Source: Cyanobacteria bacterium UBA1186 (GTDB lineage Bacteria; Cyanobacteriota; Vampirovibrionia; Gastranaerophilales; Gastranaerophilaceae). Taken from it: a stretch of DNA of 15,064 bases. Shown here in pieces: positions 14,973 through 15,064 of this stretch (positions are counted from its first letter, which is position 1; each line of letters starts with the position of its first letter). Below the pieces are notes generated by a model, which was not told where the DNA came from, made no database searches, and saw nothing but the letters and a program-made list of their open reading frames with translations. A program made the translations under genes and the position numbers. The stretch is taken from positions 1 through 15,064 of the forward strand of contig DBYM01000011.1 in assembly GCA_002309875.1 (NCBI GenBank), written 5' to 3'.

Positions 14973-15064
14973 ATGAAAATTCCGGCAATAACAAACAGTT
15001 TATTAACTAAAAACCCTGCGAGAAAATTTATCCTCGCATCAACAATAGCATTAATGACCGCTAC
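14973..15064 (+). CDS. N-terminus of a probable exported or membrane-anchored protein (cut by window end)
   Basis: AAAGGAGAT (14957-14965) is a near-perfect ribosome binding site 7 nt before ATG at 14973. Thirty codons are visible, beginning MKIPAITNSLL, then KNPARKF, then the hydrophobic ILASTIALMTA, which looks like a signal peptide or anchor with a long n-region. The gene runs beyond the window, so function cannot be stated. An upstream ATG at 14968 opens only a two-codon ORF (ATG GTA TGA) overlapping this start and is not the true start. Confidence 0.7.
   Translation, partial: MKIPAITNSLLTKNPARKFILASTIALMTA

Noticed and set aside
1..15064. CRISPR arrays, insertion sequences, prophage genes, tRNA genes
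   Set aside because: No spaced direct repeats, transposase, integrase, phage structural gene or tRNA cloverleaf was seen on either strand.

Overview
The window reads as chromosomal DNA of an AT-rich, flagellated, Gram-negative-type bacterium. AMIN-Amidase_3 architecture, signal peptides of the MKK-hydrophobic type, a TTG-started holB and a very large Ser/Thr/Asn-rich flagellar cap protein are all compatible with a gut lineage such as the non-photosynthetic cyanobacteria-related Gastranaerophilales/Vampirovibrionia. That placement is inference: only about 20 nt of 16S rRNA are present, too few for taxonomy.

Layout. (1) 1-578: the first ~20 nt of a minus-strand 16S rRNA gene running out of the window, its long leader full of hairpins, and a minus-strand promoter (TTGACA-N16-TACGAT). 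(2) 579-3295, minus: a cell-wall operon in which an N-acetylmuramoyl-L-alanine amidase (two AMIN-like regions plus Amidase_3) is coupled by a 4-nt ATGA overlap to glutamate racemase murI. (3) 3296-3727: the amidase promoter, a strong minus-strand terminator, a 42-codon minus-strand small ORF with its own ribosome binding site, and a plus-strand promoter with repeated TGTAAAG boxes. (4) 3728-6399, plus: two unrecognised proteins (646 and 231 aa). (5) 6402-7175, minus: a secreted alpha/beta-hydrolase-fold protein whose catalytic Ser and His positions look substituted. (6) 7284-8195, plus: an MgtE_N/FliG-like helical-repeat protein. (7) 8220-12893, minus: fliD, a 1557-aa flagellar cap protein (usual size about 450-700 aa) carrying eleven Hook-IN-like repeats, preceded by a leader that can fold into a three-way junction with complementary loops. 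(8) 13123-14914, plus: overlapping holA and holB, the delta and delta-prime clamp-loader subunits. (9) 14973 onward: the start of an exported or membrane protein, cut by the window edge.

How the genes relate: murI makes D-glutamate for peptidoglycan and the amidase cleaves peptidoglycan, so they form a wall synthesis/remodelling unit. holA and holB form a replication unit. fliD and possibly the MgtE_N/FliG-like gene are flagellar, but no other flagellar gene is present. The most unusual items are the giant repetitive FliD with its structured leader, the apparent pseudo-hydrolase, the small ORF with terminator at 3369-3561, and three genes whose -10 boxes lie 6-7 nt before the ATG with no ribosome binding site, suggesting leaderless mRNAs. 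No mobile element, CRISPR array, tRNA or integrase was seen.
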